Source: Streptomyces canus
GTDB lineage: Bacteria; Actinomycetota; Actinomycetes; Streptomycetales; Streptomycetaceae
Length of the DNA stretch: 64,000 nucleotides
Direction of reading: 5' to 3'
NCBI RefSeq assembly: GCF_030815415.1
Contig: NZ_JAUSWW010000001.1
Span: 6,324,001 to 6,388,000 of the forward strand
Translations under genes and position numbers: made by a program
Shown: piece by piece, positions 34,268 to 42,238 of the stretch
How positions within the stretch are numbered: the first letter of the stretch is position 1
Layout of the letters: each line of letters begins with the position of its first letter
The notes under the pieces: generated by a model
Told to the model about the DNA's origin: nothing
The model's input: only the letters and a program-made list of their open reading frames with translations
Databases searched by the model: none

Positions 34268-35899
34268 TCACATCCGGAAGACGCCGAACTGGGGCTGTGC
34301 TGGATCCTTTTGGCCCAGCGGCGCGTTGGCGCAGGCGGTCAGGGCCAGTCCCAGCACCTGACGGGTCTCCAGGGGATCGATGACCCCGTCGTCCCACAGG
34401 CGGGCCGTGGCGTAGTAGGCGTTCCCCTGACGCTCGTACTGCGCACGGATCGGGTCCTTGAAGGTCTCTTCCTCCGCGGCGGCCCACTCCTCGCCGCGCG
34501 CCTCCAGCTGGTCCCGCTTGACGGTCGCGAGGACCGAGGCGGCCTGCTCGCCGCCCATGACCGAGATCTTGGCGTTGGGCCACATCCACAGGAAGCGGGG
34601 GGAGTAGGCCCGGCCGCACATGGAGTAGTTGCCGGCGCCGTACGACCCGCCGACGACGACGGTCAGCTTGGGCACGCGCGTGCAGGCGACGGCCGTGACC
34701 ATCTTGGCGCCGTGCTTGGCGATGCCGCCCGCCTCGTAGTCCCTGCCGACCATGAAGCCTGAGATGTTCTGGAGGAAGAGCAGCGGGATGCCGCGCTGGT
34801 CGCACAGCTCGATGAAGTGGGCGCCCTTCTGGGCGGACTCGGAGAAGAGGATGCCGTTGTTGGCGACGATGCCGACCGGGTGGCCGTGGATCCTGGCGAA
34901 GCCGGTGACGAGGGTCTGCCCGAACTCGGCCTTGAACTCCGAGAAGCGGGAGCCGTCGGTGACGCGGGCGATGATCTCGCGGACGTCGTAGGGGGTGCGG
35001 GAGTCGACGGGGACGGCACCGTACAGCCCGTAGGGGTCGACCTTGGGTTCCTCCGCCGGCTCCACGGACCAGGGCATCGGCCCGCGCGGGGGCAGCGTCG
35101 CGGCGATGTTCCGCACGATGCGCAGGGCGTGGGCGTCGTCCTCGGCGAGGTGGTCGGTGACACCGGAGATCCGGGAGTGCACCTCGCCGCCGCCCAGCTC
35201 CTCGGCGGTGACGACCTCACCGGTGGCGGCCTTCACCAGCGGGGGCCCGCCGAGGAAGATCGTCCCCTGGTTCCGGACGATGACCGCCTCGTCGCTCATG
35301 GCGGGCACGTATGCCCCGCCGGCCGTGCAGGACCCGAGGACGGCGGCGATCTGCGGGATGCCCGCGCCGGACATCCGGGCCTGGTTGAAGAAGATCCGCC
35401 CGAAGTGCTCACGGTCGGGGAAGACCTCGTCCTGCATCGGCAGGAAGGCGCCCCCGGAGTCCACGAGGTAGAGACAGGGGAGCCGGTTCTCCAGGGCCAC
35501 CTCCTGGGCCCGCAGATGCTTCTTCACGGTCATCGGGTAGTACGTGCCGCCCTTGACGGTCGCGTCATTGGCGACGATCACGCACTCGCGCCCGCTGACC
35601 CGCCCGATCCCGGCGATGACACCGGCGGCCGGGGCCTGGCCCTCGTACATCCCGTCGGCGGCGAGGGGGGCGAGCTCCAGGAAGGGGGAACCGGGGTCGA
35701 GGAGGTGGTCGACCCGGTCCCGGGGCAGCAGCTTGCCGCGCGCGGTGTGCCGGGCCCGTGCCTTCTCGCCGCCGCCGAGCCGGGCGGCGGCGAGCTTGTC
35801 GCGCAGCTCCTCGACGAGCTTTCGGTGGCCCCGCTCATTGGCCCGCCAGGCCTCCGACGCGGGGTCCGCCGCGCTGTGCAGCTCCGGTGCCTGATGCAT
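34268..35899 (-). CDS. mccB: Acyl-CoA carboxylase beta chain, probable 3-methylcrotonyl-CoA carboxyltransferase
   Basis: The 543-residue carboxyltransferase has two crotonase-like halves. The N-half includes VANDATVKGGTYYPMTVKKH and SGGAFLPMQDEVFPD. The C-half includes FLQNISGFMVGRDYEAGGIAKHGAKM, a segment typical of methylcrotonyl-CoA carboxylase beta chains. It is the first gene of the operon. Two TetR-type palindromes lie in the 86-bp gap to the divergent regulator, and an AGGTGAGGGG site precedes the ATG. Confidence 0.94.
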   Translation of the reverse strand: MHQAPELHSAADPASEAWRANERGHRKLVEELRDKLAAARLGGGEKARARHTARGKLLPRDRVDHLLDPGSPFLELAPLAADGMYEGQAPAAGVIAGIGRVSGRECVIVANDATVKGGTYYPMTVKKHLRAQEVALENRLPCLYLVDSGGAFLPMQDEVFPDREHFGRIFFNQARMSGAGIPQIAAVLGSCTAGGAYVPAMSDEAVIVRNQGTIFLGGPPLVKAATGEVVTAEELGGGEVHSRISGVTDHLAEDDAHALRIVRNIAATLPPRGPMPWSVEPAEEPKVDPYGLYGAVPVDSRTPYDVREIIARVTDGSRFSEFKAEFGQTLVTGFARIHGHPVGIVANNGILFSESAQKGAHFIELCDQRGIPLLFLQNISGFMVGRDYEAGGIAKHGAKMVTAVACTRVPKLTVVVGGSYGAGNYSMCGRAYSPRFLWMWPNAKISVMGGEQAASVLATVKRDQLEARGEEWAAAEEETFKDPIRAQYERQGNAYYATARLWDDGVIDPLETRQVLGLALTACANAPLGQKDPAQPQFGVFRM

Positions 35900-35918
35900 C
35901 CCGCGATCCCCTCACCTT

Positions 35919-35934
35919 GTTAATGAGCGTTAAC
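35919..35934. promoter_or_regulatory. TetR-type operator 1 of the leucine-catabolic operon
   Basis: GTTAATGAGCGTTAAC, an imperfect 16-bp palindrome centred 27 bp upstream of the mccB start. Its centre is 29 bp from that of the second copy. Confidence 0.82.
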
Positions 35935-35947
35935 GTATGTCCTCCAG

Positions 35948-35963
35948 GTTAACGAGCGCTAAC
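35948..35963. promoter_or_regulatory. TetR-type operator 2, overlapping the tetR promoter
   Basis: GTTAACGAGCGCTAAC differs from operator 1 at two positions only. It covers the -35 region of the regulator's own promoter, so it should mediate autorepression. Confidence 0.82.
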
Positions 35964-35978
35964 CTCCCTGTCTAGAAT
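35949..35978 (+). promoter_or_regulatory. Promoter of the TetR gene, probably giving a leaderless mRNA
   Basis: TTAACG (35949-35954) and TAGAAT (35973-35978) are 18 bp apart. The ATG is 8 bp after the -10 box and no ribosome binding site precedes it, so transcription likely starts at or next to the start codon. Confidence 0.65.
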
Positions 35979-35985
35979 TGCCACC

Positions 35986-36582
35986 ATGGCCACCAGAACC
36001 GACGCCCCCACCCGCCGCGAGCAGATCCTCAAGGAAGCTGCTCGACTCTTCGCCGAGCGTGGCTTCCACGGTGTCGGCGTGGACGAGATAGGCGCCGCGG
36101 TCGGCATCAGCGGACCCGGGCTGTACCGCCACTTCACGGGCAAGGACGCGATGCTCGCCGAGCTGCTGGTGGGGATCAGCGAGCAGCTGCTCAGGGGCGC
36201 GAGGCGCCGGCTGGCGGAGGTGGACGGGGGCTCGGCGGAGGACGTCCTCGACTCGCTGGTGGAGGGCCACATCGACTTCGCCCTGGACGACCGGCCCCTG
36301 ATCACGCTCCACGACCGGGAGCTGGACCGGCTGAGGGACACCGACCGCAAGCTCGTGCGCCAGCTCCAGCGGCAGTACGTCGAGCTGTGGGTGGAGGTGG
36401 TGCGCGAGGTGTACCCGGTCCTGACGGAACCCACGGCCCGCTCGGCGGTGCACTCGGTGTTCGGCCTGCTGAACTCGACTCCGCATCTCGGCCGCCCGGG
36501 GTCCCTGCCGGGCCGCGGTGTCACGGCCGAGCTGCTGCACCGCATGGCCCGGGGAGCGTTCGCGGCGGCGGGGACGGAGTGA
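35986..36582 (+). CDS. TetR-family repressor of the leucine/isovalerate operon
   Basis: The 198-residue protein has an N-terminal TetR helix-turn-helix at about 12-55 (AARLFAERGFHGVGVDEIGAAVGISGPGLYRHF). An all-helical ligand domain follows. It faces the mccB-mccA-hmgL-acdH operon across an 86-bp gap that contains two near-identical palindromes. The likely ligand is an acyl-CoA intermediate of the pathway, by analogy with other regulators of branched-chain catabolism; this is inference. Confidence 0.92.
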   Translation: MATRTDAPTRREQILKEAARLFAERGFHGVGVDEIGAAVGISGPGLYRHFTGKDAMLAELLVGISEQLLRGARRRLAEVDGGSAEDVLDSLVEGHIDFALDDRPLITLHDRELDRLRDTDRKLVRQLQRQYVELWVEVVREVYPVLTEPTARSAVHSVFGLLNSTPHLGRPGSLPGRGVTAELLHRMARGAFAAAGTE

Positions 36583-36672
36583 CCGCGACGGGGGGCGATG
36601 GGTGGCTCGCCCCCCGCCGGCGGCTCAGGTCGTCGCGGGAACGGCCACGACCCGGTCGGTGAAGCCAGCCGG

Positions 36673-36705
36673 GCCGGGCCGGCATCCCCTCCCTGTCGGC
36701 CCGGT
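36673..36705 (+). terminator. Probable terminator after the TetR gene
   Basis: GCCGGGCCGGCA pairs with TGTCGGCCCGGT (two wobble or mismatch positions) over a 9-nt loop, about 90 bp beyond the stop. Confidence 0.5.
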
Positions 36706-36794
36706 GTGATCATGGTGCCGAGCCGGGCGCCCCGATGGCCAGGGGAAGCACGTCCCGTCTCGTCGTGGGACGTCCGCCACACGGATGACCAGGA

Positions 36795-38306
36795 ATGACG
36801 CAGACGTGTCGGGACAGGCCTGGGAGGGTGGAGCAGGCCGTCACGGGGGTGGACGTCATGAGTGGACGGGAGTTGGCCACCGCACTGCGGGCTCTGAAGG
36901 ACCGCAGCGGGCTCAGCTACCGGGTGCTGGGACAGCGGATCTTCATCGGCGGCTCCACCCTGCACCGGTACTGCACCGGCCGCGGAGTGCCGGGGGGCTA
37001 CGACATCGTCCTGCGGTTCGCCAAGGAGTGCGGGGCGGAGCCGGCCGAGCTCAACGACCTGCTGCGGTACTGGGAGGCGGCGACGGAGCAGGCAGCGGAT
37101 TCCGGTCTCCCCGCGGCGGTGTCCGCCGTGCCGGCCGGGGCGGAGAGCTGGGCCCAGGCGCCGTTGCCGGTCGCCCGCGAGATGTTCGGCGTGACGATGA
37201 ACAGTTTCAGCGGGGTCATGCCCTCGTTCCGGGTGGGCGCGGTGCGGTTGTGGGACAGCGAGACCCGCTGGTCCCAACTGGAGCCGGCGCGGGGCGTGTT
37301 CGACTTCTCCACCCTCGACCGGCTGCTCGACGGCGCCGAACGGCAGGGCCTGCCGGTGACCTTCGTCTTCGGCGGTACGCCCGGCTGGGCCGCCCCGGAC
37401 GGCCGCAAGGCCGCGTACCGGGAGGACTGCCGGGCCGCCCCGCCGGACGACCTGGCCGACTGGGACGCCTTCGTCCACGCCGTGGTGCGGCACGCGGGGC
37501 ACCGTATCGACGCGTACGAGCCGTGGATCACGGCCAACCACGGGCACCACTACAACGGCAGCGTGGAGACGCTCGTCGAGATGACGCGGCGCGCGAGCCG
37601 CATCATCCGGCAGTACCGCCCGGACGCGACCGTGGTCTGTCCCTCGGTCACCGACCTGTGGGACGACGCCTCGCACGCGTACCTGCTCCGCTTCGCCGAG
37701 GCGGGCGCGTACCAGTACTGCGACGCGGCCGCCGTCAACCTCTTCCAGCGCCGGATCACCGATCCGCCGGAGACCATGCTGGAGATCGTCCGGAAGGTCG
37801 AACGGACCTTCCAGCTCGCGGGGTACCACCTTCCGCTGTGGAGCACGGGGACCACGCAGATGATCCAGCTGAACGACCCGCTGGACCCGGACACGGCGGC
37901 GAACCACGCGGTCCGCTTCTATCTGACGGGGCTGTACTCCCGGATCGTGGAGCGGATGTATTTCTACGCCTGGGGAAACAGCAAGATCCCCCTGGTCGTC
38001 CAGGCCGAGGGTCAGGCCCCCACCAAGGCCGGCCGCCATGTCGAGCGGCTCCAGCGGTGGCTCACCCACGCCGAGATCCGCTCCTGCGGCCGTGGCGCGG
38101 AGATCGGGCTGCCCGAGAACGTCTGGCAGTGCGAGGCCCTGACCCCGGGGCTCGTCCGCATCCGCTGGACCCTGTCCGGCACGGCGACCGTTCCGGCGGG
38201 CGCGGGCGCGTACCGCGTCGAACACCTCGACGGCACCGCCCGCGAGACCGGCCCCGAGGACACCGTACGGATCACCGAAGAGCCACTGCTCGTCCGGTAC
38301 CGCTGA
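36795..38306 (+). CDS. Helix-turn-helix protein fused to a catalytically degenerate glycosidase-like barrel
   Basis: The protein has 503 residues, or 482 if translation starts at Met22 (36858), which has a better ribosome binding site (GGGGGTGG). Residues 23-95 form an XRE-like helix-turn-helix of the kind common in Streptomyces (ELATALRALKDRSGLSYRVL, then IFIGGSTLHRYCTGRG). Residues 128-420 resemble a GH39/clan A barrel (RLWDSETRWSQLEPARGVFDF; FVFGGTPGWAA). Where active members read W-N-E this protein reads W244-I-T246, and where they read W-x-T-E it reads W349-S-T-G352. Both catalytic glutamates are therefore missing. There is no signal peptide. A cytoplasmic sugar-sensing transcription factor is a reasonable guess. 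Confidence 0.85.
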   Translation: MTQTCRDRPGRVEQAVTGVDVMSGRELATALRALKDRSGLSYRVLGQRIFIGGSTLHRYCTGRGVPGGYDIVLRFAKECGAEPAELNDLLRYWEAATEQAADSGLPAAVSAVPAGAESWAQAPLPVAREMFGVTMNSFSGVMPSFRVGAVRLWDSETRWSQLEPARGVFDFSTLDRLLDGAERQGLPVTFVFGGTPGWAAPDGRKAAYREDCRAAPPDDLADWDAFVHAVVRHAGHRIDAYEPWITANHGHHYNGSVETLVEMTRRASRIIRQYRPDATVVCPSVTDLWDDASHAYLLRFAEAGAYQYCDAAAVNLFQRRITDPPETMLEIVRKVERTFQLAGYHLPLWSTGTTQMIQLNDPLDPDTAANHAVRFYLTGLYSRIVERMYFYAWGNSKIPLVVQAEGQAPTKAGRHVERLQRWLTHAEIRSCGRGAEIGLPENVWQCEALTPGLVRIRWTLSGTATVPAGAGAYRVEHLDGTARETGPEDTVRITEEPLLVRYR

Positions 38307-38375
38307 GCCGGCGTGACGAGCGTTACGGGGGTGCGCCTCTGGCGCCTCTCGCTACCGGCCGGTACGGTTGAACAT

Positions 38376-38390
38376 GAGCAAGCGCTTAGC
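38376..38390. promoter_or_regulatory. Imperfect palindrome upstream of the acyl-CoA dehydrogenase gene
   Basis: GAGCAAGCGCTTAGC has the core AAGCGCTT and looks like a regulator half-site pair about 100 bp before the gene. The binder is unknown. Confidence 0.35.
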
Positions 38391-38412
38391 CATGGGGTGA
38401 CCGCAACCACCA

Positions 38413-38480
38413 ATTGAGCAACCCCCACGGCGAGTAACCACATACGCGAGAGCGGCGCCGGTTTAGGCGCAAAGGAGGTG
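38413..38480 (+). promoter_or_regulatory. Candidate structured leader element, copy B, ending at a ribosome binding site
   Basis: These 68 nt repeat the element at 15904-15970 with five substitutions and one inserted G. P2 (38445-38454) and P3 (38455-38470) are identical between copies; P1 is weakened here to about 3 bp. The 3' end of the element is the strong ribosome binding site AAAGGAGGTG of the acyl-CoA dehydrogenase, whose GTG is 5 nt further. Folding could therefore affect ribosome access. Confidence 0.55.
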
Positions 38481-38485
38481 CGGCG

Positions 38486-39643
38486 GTGCGCCGTACGGTG
38501 TTCAACGAGGATCACGAGGCGTTCCGGGAGACCCTGCGGGCCTTCATCGAGGCCGAGGTCGTCCCGGTCTACGACGAGTGGTTCGCAGCCGGCCAGGCGC
38601 CGCGCGACTTCTACTACAAGCTCGCCGAGCTCGGCGTCTTCGGTATCCGCGTCGACGAGGAGTTCGGTGGCGCCGGCATCGACTCGTACAAGTTCGAGGC
38701 GGTGATGTACGAGGAGACCGCGCGCGCGGGTGTGCAGTTCGGCGGCTCCGGTGTGCACGTCCTGCTCGGGCTGCCGTACATCAAGATGCTCGCCACCGAC
38801 GAGCAGAAGAAGCGCTTCCTGCCGAAGTTCGTCTCCGCCGAGGAGATGTGGGCCCTCGCGATGACCGAGCCGGGCACCGGCTCCGACCTCGCGGGCATGA
38901 AGACCACCGCCAAGCTCAGCGAGGACGGCACGCACTACGTCCTCAACGGCTCCAAGACCTTCATCACCGGCGGCGTCCACGCCGACCGCGTGATCGTCTG
39001 CGCCCGCACCTCCGCACCCACCGCCGAGGACCGCCGTCACGGCATCTCCCTGTTCGCCGTGGACACCAAGTCCGAGGGCTACTCCATCGGCCGCAAGCTC
39101 GACAAGCTCGGCCTGAAGACCTCCGACACCGCCGAGCTGGCGTTCGTCGACGTGAAGGTCCCCGTCGAGGACCTCCTCGGCGAGGAGAACAAGGGCTTCT
39201 ACTACCTCGGCCACAACCTGGCCTCCGAGCGCTGGGGCATCGCCTTCGGCGCCTACGCGCAGGCCAAGGCCGCCGTCCGGTTCGCCAAGGAGTACGTCCA
39301 GGAGCGCACCGTCTTCGGCAAGCCGGTCGCCTCGTTCCAGAACACCAAGTTCGAGCTGGCCGCCTGCCAGGCCGAGGTGGACGCGGCCGAGGCCGTCGTG
39401 GACCGCGCCCTGGAGGCCCTGGACGCGGGCGAGCTGACCCCCGCCGAGGCCGCCAGCGCCAAGCTGTTCGCCACCGAGGTCGCGCACCGCGTGATCGACC
39501 GCTGCCTCCAGCTGCACGGCGGCTACGGCTTCATGAACGAGTACCCGATCGCGCGTCTGTACGCGGACAACCGCGTCAACCGCATCTACGGCGGCACCAG
39601 CGAGATCATGAAGACGATCATCGCCAAGGACATGGGCCTGTAA
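38486..39643 (+). CDS. Acyl-CoA dehydrogenase
   Basis: The 385-residue FAD enzyme has the standard layout. Motifs are WALAMTEPGTGSDLAGMKT at about 130-148, NGSKTFITGGVHAD, and the C-terminal QLHGGYGFMNEYPIARLYAD and YGGTSEIMKTIIAKDMGL. The TSEIMK end is typical of medium- to long-chain enzymes. GTG 38486 follows an excellent ribosome binding site. The TesB thioesterase follows 35 bp later, so the pair probably acts on the same acyl-CoA pool. Preferred chain length cannot be read from sequence. Confidence 0.94.
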   Translation: MRRTVFNEDHEAFRETLRAFIEAEVVPVYDEWFAAGQAPRDFYYKLAELGVFGIRVDEEFGGAGIDSYKFEAVMYEETARAGVQFGGSGVHVLLGLPYIKMLATDEQKKRFLPKFVSAEEMWALAMTEPGTGSDLAGMKTTAKLSEDGTHYVLNGSKTFITGGVHADRVIVCARTSAPTAEDRRHGISLFAVDTKSEGYSIGRKLDKLGLKTSDTAELAFVDVKVPVEDLLGEENKGFYYLGHNLASERWGIAFGAYAQAKAAVRFAKEYVQERTVFGKPVASFQNTKFELAACQAEVDAAEAVVDRALEALDAGELTPAEAASAKLFATEVAHRVIDRCLQLHGGYGFMNEYPIARLYADNRVNRIYGGTSEIMKTIIAKDMGL

Positions 39644-39654
39644 GGCTCCCGCAA

Positions 39655-39668
39655 CTACTGGCCAGTAG
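39655..39668. promoter_or_regulatory. Perfect 14-bp palindrome between the dehydrogenase and thioesterase genes
   Basis: CTACTGGCCAGTAG is an exact inverted repeat ending 10 bp before the thioesterase ATG. It may be an operator or a short attenuating hairpin. Confidence 0.4.
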
Positions 39669-39678
39669 AAATGACTGC

Positions 39679-40551
39679 ATGAGTCAGGCACTACAGGATC
39701 TCCTCGATCTGCTCGACCTGGAGCAGATCGAGGAGAACATCTTCCGCGGCCGGTCCCGGCCCGCCATCGTCCCCCGTGTCTTCGGCGGGCAGGTAGCGGC
39801 GCAGGCGCTCGTCGCCGCGGGGCGGACGGTCCCCGAGGACCGCCTCGCCCACTCCCTCCACGCGTACTTCCTGCGCATGGGGGACCCGGGCGCGCCCATC
39901 GTGTACACGGTCGACCGCATGAACGACGGCCGCTCCTTCACCACCCGCCGCGTGGTCGCGGTGCAGCACGGGCAGCCCGTATTCGCCCTGTCGGCGTCCT
40001 TCCAGAAGTACGAGGAAGGCTTCGACCACCAGACCCCGACCCCGGCCGCCCCCGACCCGGCCACCCTGCCCACCTCGCAGGAGCGGCTGCGCGGCTACGA
40101 CCACATCGCCCCGGACGTCATCGAGAGGTTCCTCGAGGCCCGCGAGGCGATCGACCTGCGCTACGTCGACGAGCCGCCGTACGGCCGCTTCGGCGAGCCC
40201 CGCGAGCCGCACTCCCAGGTCTGGTTCCGCACCAACGGCAAGCTCGCTGACGACCCGCTGCTGCACGTCGTCCTCGCCACCTACGTCTCCGACATGACCC
40301 TCCTCGACTCGGTCCTGCTCGCGCACGGCCGCGGCGGCTGGGCGGTCAACGACGTCGTGGGCGCCTCCCTCGACCACGCGATGTGGTTCCACCGGCCCTT
40401 CCGCGCCGACGAGTGGCTCCTGTACGACCAGGAGTCGCCGTCCGCGTACGGCGGCCGCGGTCTGGGCCAGGCCCGCATCTACACACAGGACGGACGGCTC
40501 GCCATCTCGGTGATCCAGGAAGGCGTCGTCCGCGCACCTCGTGCGCGCTGA
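39679..40551 (+). CDS. tesB: Acyl-CoA thioesterase II (TesB type)
   Basis: The 290-residue cytoplasmic enzyme has a double hotdog fold. The first half contains RVFGGQVAAQALVAAGRTV and LHAYFLRMGDP. The second half contains YVSDMTLLDSVLL and SLDHAMWFHRPFRADEWLLY, the TesB signature with the active-site Asp. It hydrolyses acyl-CoA to free acid and CoA. The ATG at 39679 fits the conserved start of the family. Length is normal. Confidence 0.94.
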   Translation: MSQALQDLLDLLDLEQIEENIFRGRSRPAIVPRVFGGQVAAQALVAAGRTVPEDRLAHSLHAYFLRMGDPGAPIVYTVDRMNDGRSFTTRRVVAVQHGQPVFALSASFQKYEEGFDHQTPTPAAPDPATLPTSQERLRGYDHIAPDVIERFLEAREAIDLRYVDEPPYGRFGEPREPHSQVWFRTNGKLADDPLLHVVLATYVSDMTLLDSVLLAHGRGGWAVNDVVGASLDHAMWFHRPFRADEWLLYDQESPSAYGGRGLGQARIYTQDGRLAISVIQEGVVRAPRAR

Positions 40552-40577
40552 GGTGGAAGAGCGCGCCGGACGACGAC

Positions 40578-40612
40578 GGCGGCGAGAGCACACCTGGGAT
40601 GCTCTCGCCGCC
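40578..40612 (+). terminator. Terminator after tesB
   Basis: A perfect 13-bp stem (GGCGGCGAGAGCA and its complement) with a 9-nt loop, 27 bp beyond the stop. Confidence 0.88.
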
Positions 40613-40984
40613 ACCGTCGTCACCTTCGGCGGTAGCGCCGTGCCTCGTCGATCTACGACGGGATCCACACCGTTCCTGGGGGCCGGGCAGGAGTGAACCT
40701 GCTCAGCCGCACGCCCCGAACGGTCTTGGGCGTACTGGTCCCCGGCGTACTCGACCCCGGGGCGGCGACACGCATCGTGTGCGTGGTCCGGGCCCGGGAG
40801 GCCAGTTCCCTGCGCGATCCGGTCACGGGCTACGGCCAGAGGCGGCGGGGAGGCCCCAAACCATCACTCCGGTGGAGCGGGGGCCCCGCACGCTGGCGTC
40901 GTGCCCGGTGTCCCAGATCGCACAAATACGTTAGCCCGATCGGCCCACGGCGCCGCAAGCTTGCGAGCCGACCATCACAAGTGA
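40613..40984. other. Gene-free remnant region before the truncated cation-efflux gene
   Basis: About 370 bp with no intact gene. A frame from GTG 40693 keeps coding-like third-position bias for about 45 codons (LLSRTPRTVLGVLVPGVL, then RIVCVVRAREASSLRD) and then decays. It could be the relic of another gene. Local GC drops around 40915-40990, which suggests rearranged DNA. Confidence 0.4.
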
Positions 40985-41425
40985 AGGCAACCTCCGGGCG
41001 CGCTCCTCAAAGGGCAGGCGCTGACCGCTGCCGCAAGCGAGCTGCTCATCGGCGTCTGGGACGGCATCGCCTCGCTGCTCATCGGCATGCTGCTGCTCTA
41101 CGTGGCGTGGGTCCTCGGCCGCTCCAACGCCGAGCTCCTGATCGGCCGGCCGCTGCCCGGGCCGATGCGGGAGCGGATCCGGGCCGAGCTGCTGGCCGTG
41201 GCGGAGATCGAGGCCGTACTCGAACTGACGACCCTGGTGCAGGGTCCGCGCGAGGCCCTCGTCGCCGCCAAGGTGGATTTCCGGGACGTCTCCACGGCGG
41301 CCGAGATCGAGTGGGCCTGCGAGCGGGCCGAGCAGCGGCTGCGGGCGGTGTTCCCGGGAGTGAGCAGGGTGTATCTGGACCCGACGCCTACACCAGGCCC
41401 GCCTCCGCCAGAAGGTACGCCGTGA
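40985..41425 (+). pseudogene. Cation diffusion facilitator (CDF) transporter, N-terminally truncated remnant
   Basis: The frame is open after a TGA at 40982-40984 and encodes only the last transmembrane helix (VWDGIASLLIGMLLLYVAW) and the cytoplasmic domain (ELLIGRPLP...VLELTTLVQGPREALVAAKVDF...YLDPTPTP). These match the C-terminal third of CDF metal exporters. The upstream four to five helices and metal-binding residues are missing in every frame, so the gene cannot make a functional transporter. The earliest start would be ATG 41087. Its 3' end overlaps the convergent phosphatase gene. Confidence 0.75.
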
Positions 41426-42185
41426 GCGGGTCGTAGTAGCGGGGACTGAGGACGTGGTCGTCGAGGGGGACCGTCACCTGGACGGTGCCCTCGGCCTCGG
41501 CGAGGAAGAGCGCCGGGTCGTTGCAGTCGGCGTAACCGACGGAGTCGACGCCGTGCTGGCCGGCGTAGCCCGCCCACCCGTGGTCCGCGACGACCAGATC
41601 CGGCAGCGGACGGCCCTCGCGCACCAGTCCCGTGAGGATCGCCTTCATCGGCTCGCCGGAGTGGGTGTGCCACAGCGTGGCGCCGTGCTCCAGGACCGCC
41701 ACGTCCGCGAACTGCACGACGTAGCCCTCGTCCGTCTGGAGCCCCTCCGGGATGACGACGATCTCGCAGCCGGCGGCCCGCAGCGCGGCGGCGGTGGAGT
41801 GGTGCACTTCGAGGAGGCCGCCCGGGTGGCCGGTGGCGAACAGGACGCGCTGCTGGCCGTCGGCGGCCTTGCGCAGCCGTGCCGCCATGCGGTCGAGGCC
41901 GTCCACGGTCAGCTCGGGGTCGATGGTGTCCTGGCCGTACCGGTACTCCGGGTCGTCGTTGACACCCACCCGCTCCGCCATCACCGCGAGCACGTCCTGC
42001 TCGTCGGTCCAGCGGTCGCCGAGCTCCAGACCGAGCCAGAAGTTGCGGACGCCGTTCGCCAGCTGGCGGTAGTGGGAGAGGTTGTTCTCGCGGGGCGTCG
42101 CGACATCGCCCGCGATGCGGGTCCGTACGAGGTGGTCGACGAGCTCGGCGCGGCTGGGGGTCCCGGGTATCGGCATGGTGTCCAT
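41388..42185 (-). CDS. Conserved Streptomyces protein, usually annotated as phosphatase
   Basis: The 265-residue cytoplasmic protein has no signal or membrane segment. Candidate catalytic or metal-binding segments are LFATGHPGGLLEVHH, LWHTHSGEPM and VVADHGWAGYAGQHGVDSVGYADCNDP. The His/Asp-rich set suggests a metal-dependent hydrolase, but no textbook phosphatase motif is evident. Relatives of this exact architecture are called phosphatase in databases, as I recall. Starts at 42185 (MDTM) and 42176 (MPIPG) are both possible. It lies between the CDF remnant and the pucR-type gene and reads the same way as the latter. Confidence 0.65.
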   Translation of the reverse strand: MDTMPIPGTPSRAELVDHLVRTRIAGDVATPRENNLSHYRQLANGVRNFWLGLELGDRWTDEQDVLAVMAERVGVNDDPEYRYGQDTIDPELTVDGLDRMAARLRKAADGQQRVLFATGHPGGLLEVHHSTAAALRAAGCEIVVIPEGLQTDEGYVVQFADVAVLEHGATLWHTHSGEPMKAILTGLVREGRPLPDLVVADHGWAGYAGQHGVDSVGYADCNDPALFLAEAEGTVQVTVPLDDHVLSPRYYDPLTAYLLAEAGLV

Positions 42186-42238
42186 TGTGAGGCAGGCGGC
42201 TGTGGGCGTGCCCGGTGTACCGGACGCTGGGACGCGGG

